DNA of 64,000 nt from Boswellia sacra. Taxonomy: Eukaryota > Streptophyta > Magnoliopsida > Sapindales > Burseraceae. Positions 23,731 through 34,528 of this stretch are shown here, piece after piece; the first letter of the stretch is position 1, and every line of letters starts with the position of its first letter. The notes beneath the pieces are model-generated. The model was not told where the DNA came from, ran no database searches, and worked only from the letters and a program-made list of their open reading frames with translations. The position numbers were made by a program, and so were the translations under genes. The stretch is from contig SNVD02012978.1 of assembly GCA_013180625.2 (NCBI GenBank), forward strand, positions 186,001 through 250,000. Reading direction: 5' to 3'.

Positions 23731-24742
23731 AGAAATTAAGCATCAACAGTTTGCAATATATAGGAAGAGAATCTCCGTGATTTCTTTGTCTTTAATTTTA
23801 GATATTTAATTGCAGAATGAGAAGGCATAGTAATTGGCACTGCTCTGTAAATAAAATTAATTTGACCCACCCATCTGTTTGATGCGCATGCATAGTGCAT
23901 ACTTGTGAAGCTTTGTTGAAGCCATCAAGTTTTCCTGGGAGCCTCCGAGGAGGTCTTTTTTTAACATTATTACAAAGTCTTCTCTATTTAAAGACTTCTA
24001 ACTTTCTGATCTTTCCTTGATTAAATGGATGGTGGATGATCCTAGCAAAGGTTCTTGATATGAGATAATGGTACATTAACTCTTCTTGTAATGCTTCAGA
24101 TGAGATTGGCTAGGATGTATAGTGCTGTCTAGAGACATGCATGATCAGATGACCTTACCAGGTAATTGGTTTCCTAATCTTCTCATTCTTATTACTGTCA
24201 GATTTCCGAATATACAATCTCTGGTGGGGATCCCTACAAGCACCTTATTAATGGTCAGTAGTCATAGTTTTCTACATATTTGTACTTGAAGGATTCCATG
24301 CCAGATTAAAATCCATCTGTACTACTTGATAAAAGAGAAAGATAATAATTCTATCTTAGCTGTTAGCAAAGAAGGCACAAGCCTCCAAACATCTTTAAGC
24401 ATGTGGTAACTTAATTGCTCTATAATCAACAAGAATAAAGGTTGAAGCAGAGCCCAGAAAGGAGAAGAAGGTACATGGGTAAAAGACATAAGCTGTGTAA
24501 TATATAATCCAACAACATCAATATATTTCAGTACAAAAATGGAAATATATATGTTCAATTAAGAACTTTATTTGATTCTTTCAAATATTGCTTGAATCTC
24601 TAAGGCATACATATATTTATATATGTTCGTAAAAGAGAGGAAACAACATACAAGAAATGAAGCAATATGATGAAATAGATCAAAAAATACCCAATATGCT
24701 GCAGCCTCAAAAACAAAACAAAATTCATTACAGACAAATTAG

Positions 24743-25057
24743 TTAGAGCCCCCTTTGCAGCATCTGCTCGTAGTTCTCAATGGATTCAAGCCTTTGAATA
24801 AGAAGTTGCTTCCTGAAATTCTTGATGAATGCCTCGGCACTTTCGTTTATGTCCATGGATGGCTTGCTCTCTAGCTTATTATTTGTAGTCGTTTCTGCAG
24901 GTTTTTTCTCCACAACTGGCGGGGGGGACTTGAAGGCTCTAATGTTAATCTCTCTGAAAGTACTTTCAATATCTAATTCTTTGCCTTCTGCTACTGTGGA
25001 GCAGTGGAATGGAGGAGGAGGTGGAGGAGGCATTGAGATTGAGCTATTCTTCTTCAT
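24743..25057 (-). CDS. DUF761 domain small protein
   Basis: Intronless frame of 104 residues. The N-terminal half is low-complexity: a proline run at residues 10-17, then a segment with ESTFREINIRAFKSPPP. The C-terminal ~35 residues, from DINESAEAFIKNFRKQL to ENYEQMLQRGL, match the short DUF761 signature found at the end of plant cotton-fibre-expressed-like proteins. There is no signal peptide or membrane segment. The molecular role of DUF761 proteins is not established; family members are small, often stress or development regulated. A TATA box about 95 bp upstream supports the start. Confidence 0.8.
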   Translation of the reverse strand: MKKNSSISMPPPPPPPFHCSTVAEGKELDIESTFREINIRAFKSPPPVVEKKPAETTTNNKLESKPSMDINESAEAFIKNFRKQLLIQRLESIENYEQMLQRGL

Positions 25058-25150
25058 TATTGTATGCAGCTATAGCTTAGCTTCTCTCTTCTTGTCTGCA
25101 AAAGCTAATTTGTCTTGGTTAGATGCTTTTCATGCTAACATGCTATTGTG

Positions 25151-25158
25151 TTTATATA
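25151..25158 (-). promoter_or_regulatory. Probable TATA box of the DUF761 gene
   Basis: TATATAAA on the minus strand, about 95 bp upstream of the ATG at 25057. Confidence 0.5.
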
Positions 25159-26299
25159 GAAGAGAAATAAATTATGAAAAATTGATTTTTTTAATGGGTT
25201 GGGATTGCACAGACTTTTTGATGAAAGAGCACTCCACAGGCTCAAATCAAAGATAGCCACAAGCCGAAGCCTGAAGTTAGATAATTTCTAAGCCAATGGA
25301 TATGCTCATCTCAGTCAAAAGTTCATATTCTTTTTGCTCCTGCCATTCGGTCTAGGTTTTCATTGTTTTGTTATTGGCCGTTTATAGAAATATTTTCATA
25401 TTAAATTATAGAATTTGAGTTGTACGTAAATTTTAAGTCTAATATTACTGTTTAACATAATCTAGAAGGTGAATTTGTAATTACTTTGTGAGATTTTAGT
25501 AGCATTTTTAACACTATTTTTTTCTACAATTCATATCCAACCTTTTTTTGTCATATAAAAAATAATAAATAAATAGATTTTCCTCCAAGTTAGTAGAAGG
25601 TTTGATTCTAAAACATTTTGTATAAATTAGTTTGTGATTATATAATTATTCATCCACCCACATTTCAATATCAAATTAAGTACAATCGAATCGATAAAAA
25701 AAAATTGATGATTGAATCATATTTAAGTATAACACATTGGATCAGATCCCATTTAGACGATATTTGAATATTCAATTCGATTAAAGTTTTTATTATTGTG
25801 TAACCCAAAACAAATAATAAACAAATGTATATGAATGGCTTTCCAAACATTTTTATTTTAAATGAAGTATACCGACTTACAAGTAATAACAACAAAGTGA
25901 GTCGGAAAATCTAGCAAAGCGAGGTAAAACCAGGTCGGCAAAAATGACACAAAAGTCGAGCAAAACAAGTAAACACTAATCATTAAACAACCGTTGGCAG
26001 GTAACCAATTTCTCAACAAGAGAGGCTAATTAGCTTAATTAGCAATAATAAAAGTGCTCAATGTGACGCTTTTTGCTGACTTTGACCTACTATTAACGGC
26101 GAAACTTCCCCACACGCATGTGATTATTAGACAATTCAATTCAAACGTGCGGCTCAAGAGACGGGCACAAAGGGCCGAAAGAGGTTCCTAGAAAGCCGCC
26201 ATTGTTGGCGAGTCAAGCAGCCAACTGGCTTTCACTCAATGGATGGATAAACACGTACAACATGCAAAATAGTAATATTTTATCGTTGTTGAAATGTCA

Positions 26300-29200
26300 A
26301 TTGATCATTTAAAAGTATAATAAAGAAGGGGTATGGCTCAGGTCTGGCTTCAGTTGGCATCTCTACCAAACTACATAATTGTAGTTGCTTTATGGGTACA
26401 CTGTATGCCCACATGGTGTTCATTCAAGACATGGTATCAAAGTGGTACATTTGCACATGTTTTGCTAGGTAAGCTACACTCGAATTGGCACAAAATTCGT
26501 TGAGCATAATGGTGGAGTAGTGTATTATAAAATTATTGTTTAGAAAATGCGTAATTGTTGATGCAAAAGGTATTATCGGTCTGTTCTGAAAGCAATATAT
26601 AAAAAGTTTTCAAAATCTAATTTGATGCCAATGGTTTGCACAATTTGCGATTCGAATCTGTTCTAGATTCACTTAGATTGGATGAACTCAACAACTTCTA
26701 TGTTACATACCCGAGGAAATAAATTTTCATACGATTAATGGGATTGGCTACTACGATGAATATGATGTGGAGAAATTAAAACAAAAAAAAAAAAGCATAA
26801 ACAGACTAAATTTGATGTTTGAAGTTTGACCTCTAAATTTGGTTTATTAATTAACTCATTAAATTTAATTGAAACTAAATTCATTGATTAAGTACCAATA
26901 TGTCGTAATGAGGGTGCAATTAGGTAAAATTTCATATAATGACGGCGCACTTAATCATAACCTTGTCAATTAAAAATTTTGTTAACTATTATGGATAAAT
27001 CTACAACTTTGTTTATATATACCATCAATATTTTTAATGAAGTAAATAGGTCAGGACTTAGGAGAATGGGTAGAGGATTAATAAAATGCAAAAATCTATA
27101 TTTAGTTTTGGTTGTTCATTAAAAAGAAATATATTTAAATACAATTGCATCAATCTTAGTCATGAAAGTATAATTAATTAAGTAGCTAGCCTTCCACGGC
27201 TGATTTATTGAGCTTTATAAATAATAACTATAAGCAACAGATTATGTTTGCCAAATTGATAGGTGTAATTTTTAAGTACTTCTTGAGCATTCTCCTCAAC
27301 GGCATGATGCACTGTTGAGATTACTACCTTGAATCACTTAATGTGAATCACTCCAATTTAAATTTTAATCAACTCCAATATCTCATAGTTAATAAAATTG
27401 TTGTAACAATTATTTGATTAATTTTCATCACACCGTCTCCTTTCGTTAGTCATCCACCTCCCAATTATATATTTATAGGAGTGTATCGTCTCACAGTGAC
27501 AAGACATCATATAAATGTAATGAATCATTCTTTTTTAAGTGTCAAAATGAAATTATTGAAAAAATTTAACTCATGTATATAGGTGAAGATCTCTCATCTC
27601 TCAACTTTTATTATAATCATGAAAAAAAAAAATTATATAACCATTGTTTCAATTTAACAAAGCAAATAGATGCTCTAATCAGATTAAATAAATAAATTTG
27701 AATCTATTTTCATTCATGTTTAATTAACCTGACTCAATAAATTTGTAAAATGTTAGACTACGATGTAGTGAAAATTTTTTTTGACATAATTATAGAAGAC
27801 ATGGTATCAAATTGCTACAGTTGTACATGTTCTGCTACGTAAGAAGGGTAATTAGTTAAGCGTCCTGATCGAGAGAAGTGTCATTGAATTATTGTGTTCA
27901 CATTATGTTAAAAAAATATAAATTTAATAATTAAAAAAAATTGATAACGTATATATTCACTCAGATAGGATGAGCTCAAGTACCACTTCAATGTTACACT
28001 CGTAAGTGCATAAATTTTCATATAATCACTAGCATTAAAAAAAAAATAGAACGGTTAATCAGATATTAGTTTATATATTTATTCAATTTAAATTATTATT
28101 TGTTAGATTCACTTGCGTTACATGCATAAGGGCAATACTTAATGTAATCTTAAAAAGTTTTAGAAATGTGAATCAAACTCATTAAATCGATTATATTTTT
28201 AAATTTTAGACATAAATTTGATCGAAATTAGAAACACTAATTTAATTGAAATTAAATCAATCTATGTAATATAGATATATGTTCCTTCAGTTATGATCTC
28301 ATAATTAATTAAATGTCAGACCACCCCTTTTCAAATTTATAGACTGCTTTGGATCAATAATAAAAAAGTCATCAGTTCAAAAAATGTCAATATGAAGCAA
28401 CTAATAAAATGATAAAAAAATTATCATACCTTAAATGAATGATTTATGACATATTGTTTTATGCATGAGTTCCTCGAGCTGATAATATGTCATAATAGTC
28501 AAACCACAAAAATTTGAAGTTTCTCAATAAATTTGTATTAAAGAAAATATTAATTTGGGTATGTTTGGAATAAATGGCCTGTAGCTCAAAGGTAGACCTT
28601 TTCTTCCTCAATGTATATATATAACTAACACTCAAACAAGATGGCATTGACTGAACCAAGAATCTCTATAACATGACAATCGTGTTCATGGTAAAAAGTA
28701 AAAAATTAAATCACTTTACCCATAATTTTTATATAGGTTGAAGTAAATCTAACTAATCGATGACATCAACCTTACAGAACCTGCTTATTGGGACGATTAT
28801 GATGCAGATGTAATAATATAGAGTTGAATATGAGTACATATTTTAAAATTAATTAACTCCAATATCTCATTGTCATCGCTATTTGATTAAATTTCATAAG
28901 TGTGATATCTCCAACATCCCAATAGTCCCAAAAATATTTATAGGGTTCGACGATATAATGTCATAATGGCAAGATATCATATAACTTCGATGACTATTTT
29001 TTAATTTAGCTTTCAAAAGTAAAATAATTGAATACATTTAAGTCATGCAATAAAACTCGTAGCTTTCGTCATGATATTATAACAAATAATAATAATAACA
29101 TCAACAACAATTAGATCAAATAATTAAAATTTAACTTTTGTCTTTGTCAATTGTGTATTTTAATTTTTAATATGATAAAATAAATTTGTAAGATGTATAT

Positions 29201-29938
29201 TATTTTAAATTTAAATCTTTTAGATTAGCCCATAACCATTAATTTCTTATGATCTAATTAATGATTGGAATAAAAATACTAGGTTACAATAAGTTAGCAT
29301 AAAAAAATTTCCTACATTAATCTACCATAAGTAGTATAAAATAATTGTTTGTTCACATCATGCTAAGAAAGTACTACAAAATTATATGCTGCAAAGGTTT
29401 TATTAGACTATTTTGAAAGCAACAATTATTAATTTTCATATCAATCAGTCCATAACATTTGCAATTCGATTCTATTTTAGAATCACGTAGAAGGGATGTA
29501 CTCAACCACTTTGTTACATGAATGAATTAAGTAGTTCACTATTGCATGAAATGTTCATATGATTAATGTGACTTAATTAGACTTGTTAAATTTAATTGAA
29601 ATAATTCAATTTGATTAAAAAAGGGACAAGGCATTAACAAAGGATAAAGAACTAGGATCCTCTGTTCTTTTAATTTCATCTCAATTTTTGAGGATTTATT
29701 GTTACATGGATTTTCGTATTGTTAATGTTTAAGATGTGTATTTATCGTCTCTCTTTATTGATTCATTTTATGAAACCATTAATCACCCTTTTGTAAAATA
29801 AATAAATAGAAGAAGAAAAACATTCAGTCTTTCACCTCAGATTAAAGATGGAGACCGATTCCAAGCTTTGAACCAACGTTGTTTTGTTACATCATAAATA
29901 TAACTCATATCTAAATCGATTAGTAGGCTTATCAATAC
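26300..29938 (+). repeat. Diverged long-unit repeat array, left segment
   Basis: Motif M1 (AACTCCAATATCTCATAGTT, then ATTTATAGG about 110 bp on, then ATCATATAAATNTAATGAATC) occurs at 27371 and 28855. Motif M2 (ATGGTATCAAA near its start, GGATGAACTCAAC near its end) lies at about 26431-26720, 27799-28020 and 29285-29560. Both are always in plus orientation, with M1-to-M1 spacing near 1.5 kb. Confidence 0.6.
29934..29938. repeat. 5-bp target site duplication, left copy (AATAC)
   Basis: AATAC lies directly left of the LTR start at 29939. The identical 5 bases lie directly right of the other LTR at 40874-40878, the usual length for LTR retrotransposon insertion. Confidence 0.95.
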
Positions 29939-30417
29939 TGTTGATGCACGATTTCCGGACGGCCGGGGAGCGGGTCGGAGCTCGGGTCGTAAGTCGGGTC
30001 CAATCCTGTGAACAGAGAAAAACAGTCAGGGGTGCCGGCGGTGGTGCCGGCAAGAACCCTCCGACGCTCAAGTCAGTTTCCGGCACTCCAGAATTTTCTG
30101 GGAGAATTTCCTAGAGAGAGAAGCTCTCAAAAGTAAAGGAAATCTAGAGAGAGAATGAGTTCAGAAAAGTGTGCATACCTTGAGTAATAATTTGGAGGGT
30201 TTATATAGGAGTCGAGATGGGTCATTGTGACCCAGATAATAGGCCCAGATAATGAGCTTCAGTAATGGGCTTACTGAATTACAAATAACTAGGCCCAGAT
30301 ACTGGGCTTCAATAATGGGCTTACTGAATTACAAATAACTAGGCCCAGATACTGGGCTTCAGTAATGGGCTTACTGAATTAGAAATAACTAGGCCCAATT
30401 TTGTTATGGCCATAACA
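29939..30417 (-). repeat. 3' LTR (left copy), 479 bp
   Basis: Starts TGTTGATGCACG and ends GGCCATAACA as written on the plus strand. It carries a minus-strand TATA box at 30201-30207 and three tandem copies of a 50-bp unit at 30241-30390. A hand alignment with the right LTR shows about 16 substitutions, nearly all transitions, plus a 50-bp length difference. Confidence 0.95.
30241..30390. repeat. 50-bp tandem repeat in the left LTR, three copies
   Basis: Each unit begins AGGCCCAGATA and ends ACAAATAACT or AGAAATAACT. The right LTR has two copies (40747-40846), which fully explains the 50-bp difference in LTR length. Confidence 0.9.
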
Positions 30418-30432
30418 GTAGTCCCCCCAGGC
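30418..30432 (-). other. Polypurine tract next to the 3' LTR
   Basis: On the minus strand the sequence is CCTGGGGGGACTAC directly before the LTR. The G6 run is in the place of the plus-strand primer for reverse transcription. Confidence 0.55.
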
Positions 30433-30545
30433 CCAAGTTGAATAACGGGTCGACGTAGGGGCTAATTAGTTGTTCTGGGCTACAAATTAAATGTGTTGAG
30501 GGGCCGGCCCAAAGATGTGATTCATTAAACCCTAAAATGGTGCTC

Positions 30546-30553
30546 TATATAAG
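30546..30553 (+). promoter_or_regulatory. TATA box for the plus-strand antisense gene of the retrotransposon
   Basis: TATATAAG lies outside the LTR and faces right. A start near 30575-30585 would give a leader exon that ends at a strong donor (CACAA, then GTGAGTAC at 30677). That leader could be joined to the AG at 31922-31923, immediately before an in-frame ATG (31924). Confidence 0.55.
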
Positions 30554-30839
30554 ACACAAGTGTTGGGGAGTAGGGTTTATTCAAAAATAGGAGAGAGCAC
30601 CTAGGAGGCCAGCAGTGCAAGTGACACCAGCAAACAGAACTTTTCAACCTGAGCCAGAATTTTCAAACCGCCACAAGTGAGTACTCTTTTTTTTTTTCTT
30701 GCATATGAATGGATTAGGTATAGTTTTTGAATGCAAAAATTCTTGTACGGATTATGTCCTATGTGTGTGTATGCGATTGTGTGTGAAAGAAGAAGAGACA
30801 TGCATGGGCGTGATGGAGGGTCGGCTCGCATGGGACGAG

Positions 30840-31250
30840 CAGTTGCTACGCACGTAATAGCTGCGCTGGGCGCGCGGTAGGCTTGCGAGGGCATGCTGCG
30901 AGGGCAGCTCGCCCTCGCGAGTGCCTTAGCGTGCTGCAAGGGCAGCACGCCCTTGCGCGCGCCTGGGCGAGCTGTAGGAAGGCCCTGTGCGCGCGGGCGA
31001 GCTGCAGGAAGGCCCTGCGCGCGCGGGCGAGCCCAGCAAGGCCCTGCGTGCGCGGGCGAGCAGCTGCGCACCCTGGTGCGCAGGGGCGACCTCTCATGGT
31101 GCTGGGCGCGCGGGAGGCGAGGTGTGCTGGGCGAGTCACGGGCGTGCCGGGCGTTGGTCGCTGGGCGCTGGGTGCTCGCGTGCGCGCTGGGCGCGCTGCA
31201 TGCTGCGTGCACTGCTCACGTAGTATGCAGGGGCCTCCCAGAAGAAATTC
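30840..31250. repeat. GC- and CpG-rich block with ~30-34-bp tandem units
   Basis: The unit GGGCGAGCTGCAGGAAGGCC and CTGCGCGCGC repeats about three to four times at 30965-31075. Related GGGCGCGC and GGGCAGC pieces lie on both sides. Composition is sharply different from everything else in the window. The open frames found here on both strands are a by-product of the lack of TAA/TAG/TGA in GC-rich DNA and are not called as genes. Confidence 0.75.
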
Positions 31251-31289
31251 GAATGAGTGCAGGGGCCTTTCAGCAATTTTTGATTTTTC

Positions 31290-31832
31290 ACTTTATAACT
31301 TTGGGGGTGTTGCTGAAAAATTTTAAAACTTTCATTTAAAATCGTGGGAGTGTTTCTGCGAAATTTCAAACCTTTATTTTTATTTCTCGGGGGTGTTTCT
31401 GCGAAATTTTAAACCTTTATTTTTTTCTCCGCGGGGGTGTTTCCGCAGATTTTTAAACTTTAATAATTTTTCCTCCGCGGGGGTGTTTCCGCGGATTTTC
31501 AAACTTTGAATAATTTTTCCTCCGCGGGGGTGTTTCCGCGAATTTTCAAACTAAAATAATTTTTCCTCCGCGGGAGTATTTCCGCTGATTTTCAAACTTA
31601 AATAATTTTTCCTCCGCGGGGTTGTTTCCACGAATTTTCAAACTAAAATAATTTTTCCTCCGCGGGGGTATTTCCGCGGATTTTCAAACTAAAATAATTT
31701 TTCCTCCGTGGGGGTGTTTCCGCAGATTTTCAAACTTGAATAATTTTTCCTCTGTGGGGGTATTTCTGCGGATTTTCAAACTTAAATAATTTTTCCTCCG
31801 CGGGGATGTTTCCGCGGACTTTCGACACAATC
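31290..31832 (+). repeat. 46-bp minisatellite, about 11 copies
   Basis: The unit reads CGGGGGTGTTTCCGCGGATT, then TTCAAACTAAAATAATTTTTCCTCCG. Copies nearest 31290 are most diverged and those at 31440-31830 most regular. Each regular unit carries two CCGCGG palindromes about 12 bp apart. The array lies in the probable leader intron of the antisense gene, between pol and the LTR, where Tat-type elements often carry tandem repeats. Confidence 0.9.
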
Positions 31833-31890
31833 CCCCAGTACTTTTTTTGTTTTTTTTTTTTCACCTCTTCCTTCCCTCAGTAGACTTGGT

Positions 31891-34161
31891 TTGATGACTA
31901 ACGACCACTCTTTGACTATGCAGATGGCTAGAGTTAAAACCACTGTGAAAGTGCTACGGGGGGAATCGAGTCATCAAACCCAGTCTTCCAGGGACAAGGA
32001 TCCGGTGACCAATCGTAAAGAAGTTAACGAGTTTTATCAAAACTTCTTCGGTCCGGATCGAAGGCTGGGACAGAATTCTGTCAACCATAAGGTGGTAGAC
32101 GCTGAAGGGGATAGCGACTGGTCATCCTCTGCTACCGCAGATAGTGAACCGGAGGTTGAAAAGTGGTGGGAGGCCGACCATATTGAGAATCAACTCCCGG
32201 ACGATCGATTAAAGATATATAGAGCCCATTTCCTTATCCCGGCTTCAGTCATCCTATTTCTTCCAAGAAAGGGTGATCGGTGGAGTAGGCCACCACGAGG
32301 TGTCATTGGTTTGAGCCTAGAGCTATTGAGAGCTGGTCTCCGGATGCCTTTTGATAACTATGTTCGCCGTATACTCAATGTTATGGGCATCGCTCCTACC
32401 CAACTGTCGGCCAATGGGTGGAGGCTTCTGATAGCTTTCCAAAGTTTATTCAGAAGCGCCGGCCTTGGTGACCCTACCACCAACCATGTTAAGCATATTT
32501 TTGCCATTCACACACCGAATGGTGAGAAGACGGGTTACTACTATATATCCCAGCGAGGGAAGACGGATGACCCCAACCGCCTTTTTGGCATTCCCTCCCA
32601 TGTGAAAGAATGGAAGTATAAGCAATTCTGGTGTGGTGGCGGTTGGAAGTACCAAGAAGGTGCTCGTCCAAAGGGGGAGAAGTTGAAGATCAGGAGGCGT
32701 TTTGGTGTTTGTGGTACCCTATTATAATGACACCCTATCCGCCTTTGGTATGACAACTCTTGATCAACTGACACATTTTTTTTTATTGCAGCTCCTTGGA
32801 CCAAACGTCCGCTGTTATCTCAGAAAGAGAGAGACGACTTGCAAGTGGTGCTCAAGTTACCCGTGGACTCGAAGAACGTGAACAACCTCATTGATCGGGA
32901 GCAATTGGCCCGTCTTGGCTTATCACCTCCAATTCCTCCGGAAGGTAAACTTGATCATTAATTTCTGATATTACTTCATCAAGCATGTGTTTGTTGTCTT
33001 ACCAGTTTTATTTTCGTGCAGGACTATTTCCTTTACATCCTACCAAGAAGCAGTTCGCTCAACTTGTAACCAAGATGCCACTTAAGCCCTTCACCCAAGA
33101 CAGACCTAGTTCTTCACAGAAGAAACGGAGCGGAAGTCCTCCAACTCTTGGACCCCCGAAGAGGAGAGCTACTGGCCACAAGGAGGTTCCCGTACGGAAG
33201 CCGGTTCCTGATAGGTCTGCCTCCGTTCAGCCTGCGGATGAAGTGGCAGCCTCTCAGCCTACCGGGAGCAGGTTACCCTCAGCCTCTCAGCTACCCAAAC
33301 GTTTTACCTTTGACAGTACGGACTTTCAGAGTGGCTCAACATGTGGAGACTACCTTCGGGAATTGTCTCAAAATGCTGCACGCTTCATGCCTACCAATGT
33401 CTTTCCAGAAAATGTGAAACTCACATACTTTGATGCGATCGCCGTCAGGATGGGCATCATCCTTCAGGTTAGGTTTTACTGAGACCCTTTCTTCCTTGTT
33501 TCTTTATACTTTTGAAAGTCATGCCTTAACTCCTTCCCTCTCTTTGCCTTTCTTTCTGTAGGCGACAGGACCCTTAGCTCAAGGAGAGGCTACTAACAAC
33601 AACCTCCTCAAGGAGGTTAACTATCTCACTTCTGAGGTTGACGACTGGAAGGCGAAACACCTAGTCTGCCTCGACAACTTAACCAAAACGGAGAGAAAAA
33701 TGACAAAGATGAAGGAACAGATGGGCAGAATGAAGGCAGACTTGTTCGAAGCCAAGAAGGAGGCGGCTATCCAACATAAGAGGGCCAATGATTTTGGCCG
33801 AGAGCTTCGAGAGAGAGCTGCTGTTGAGCAAAGTAGGATTGACAAAGCAGTCGCTCGCTTCCGTAGGGGTCGTATCTACCAGCAGGCTATGGAACGCTCC
33901 TATATTGAGGGAGTCAATGGGGTGCGTAGATGGTTCCATGACCGCCACCCAAAGATTGATCAGTCACCCATAGCCGAGGAGTTAAACTTGGTGGAAGAGT
34001 CTATCCCTACAGCGGACTCCGATCCCGAGCAATTCCGCCGCCTCATCCTTAAAGATGAGGATTATGAGTCGACATTGGACACAGCAGCTTGGGAAGCCAA
34101 GCAAGGCGACTCTACCTCATCGTCTTCAGGCGAAGAAGGAGGTGATGAGGCCACTTCTTAG
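31891..34161 (+). CDS. Antisense, intron-containing ORF of the Tat-type retrotransposon (putative gypsy-type transposon domain)
   Basis: Four exons on the strand opposite to gag-pol: 31891 (or 31924) to 32704, 32792-32944, 33022-33467 and 33562-34161. All phases agree and no stop interrupts the 659 (from 31924) or 670 (from 31891) residues. The exon 1 donor could instead be after 32713, also in phase. Exon 1 holds the core resembling the plant putative gypsy-type transposon domain: YRAHFLIPASVILFLPRKGD, GLSLELLRAGLRMPF, IAPTQLSANGWRLLIAFQSL. Exon 3 has a basic, proline-rich linker (KKRSGSPPTLGPPKRRATGH). Exon 4 is a long K/E/R-rich coiled coil (MTKMKEQMGRMKADLFEAKK) with an acidic serine-rich tail. 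Its molecular role is unknown. The start at 31924 follows a CAG acceptor directly. Its 3' end converges with pol. Confidence 0.8.
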
Positions 34162-34528
34162 AGATAGTTGGAATTCTTCCAACTAGGTAGATGCTCATTC
34201 ATAGGGAATAATCATACCAAGGCTGCTCTCTAGGCCTTGACTTTAACTTTTACTGTCTTTACTTTCAGTTCAATGTACTAGGTGAGGATGTGTGGCATCC
34301 CTCAACCAATTTTGAAATAATAAGAACACTAAAAGATTTTTTTTTCTTTCTGGTGTTGTATTCTTTTACTCTTTCCATCTTATTGCAATTTTGATCATAC
34401 ATGTGCTTTAAGGATATAAAATTCTGAATAAACTGAACATTTTATTGATCATCTCTTTATTGGTCTCCCTATGGGAGTTGTTACTCATGCATAAGCTCCT
34501 GGGCGGAGTTACTGCACACATAGAGAGA
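34162..34528. other. Convergent 3' region between the antisense ORF and pol
   Basis: The two transcription units end towards each other across 367 bp. AATAAT/AATAAG-type sequences near 34313-34322 could be a plus-strand polyadenylation signal. Confidence 0.5.

Larger units (their letters stand above)
21195..24742. other. Intergenic, AT-rich, with simple and degenerate repeats
   Basis: No gene is supported. It contains an (AT)n run at about 21892-21920, a diverged ~57-bp tandem pair around 21965-22065, a 27-bp direct repeat at about 22219-22272 and a degenerate repetitive element at 23400-23730. Confidence 0.5.
25159..29938. other. Intergenic, AT-rich; left part of a diverged repeat array from about 26.3 kb
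   Basis: No gene is supported. From about 26300 to the retrotransposon the sequence is built of two alternating motifs: AACTCCAATATCTCAT (27371 and 28855), and a GGATGAACTCAAC...ATGTTACA motif (26668, 27960 and 29485). The same motifs continue to the right of the retrotransposon. Confidence 0.55.

Noticed and set aside
30601..31369. Overlapping open frames of 77-203 codons on both strands in the GC-rich block
   Set aside because: They exist in several frames at once because GC-rich tandem repeats lack stop triplets. The translations are arginine/alanine repeats with no domain.
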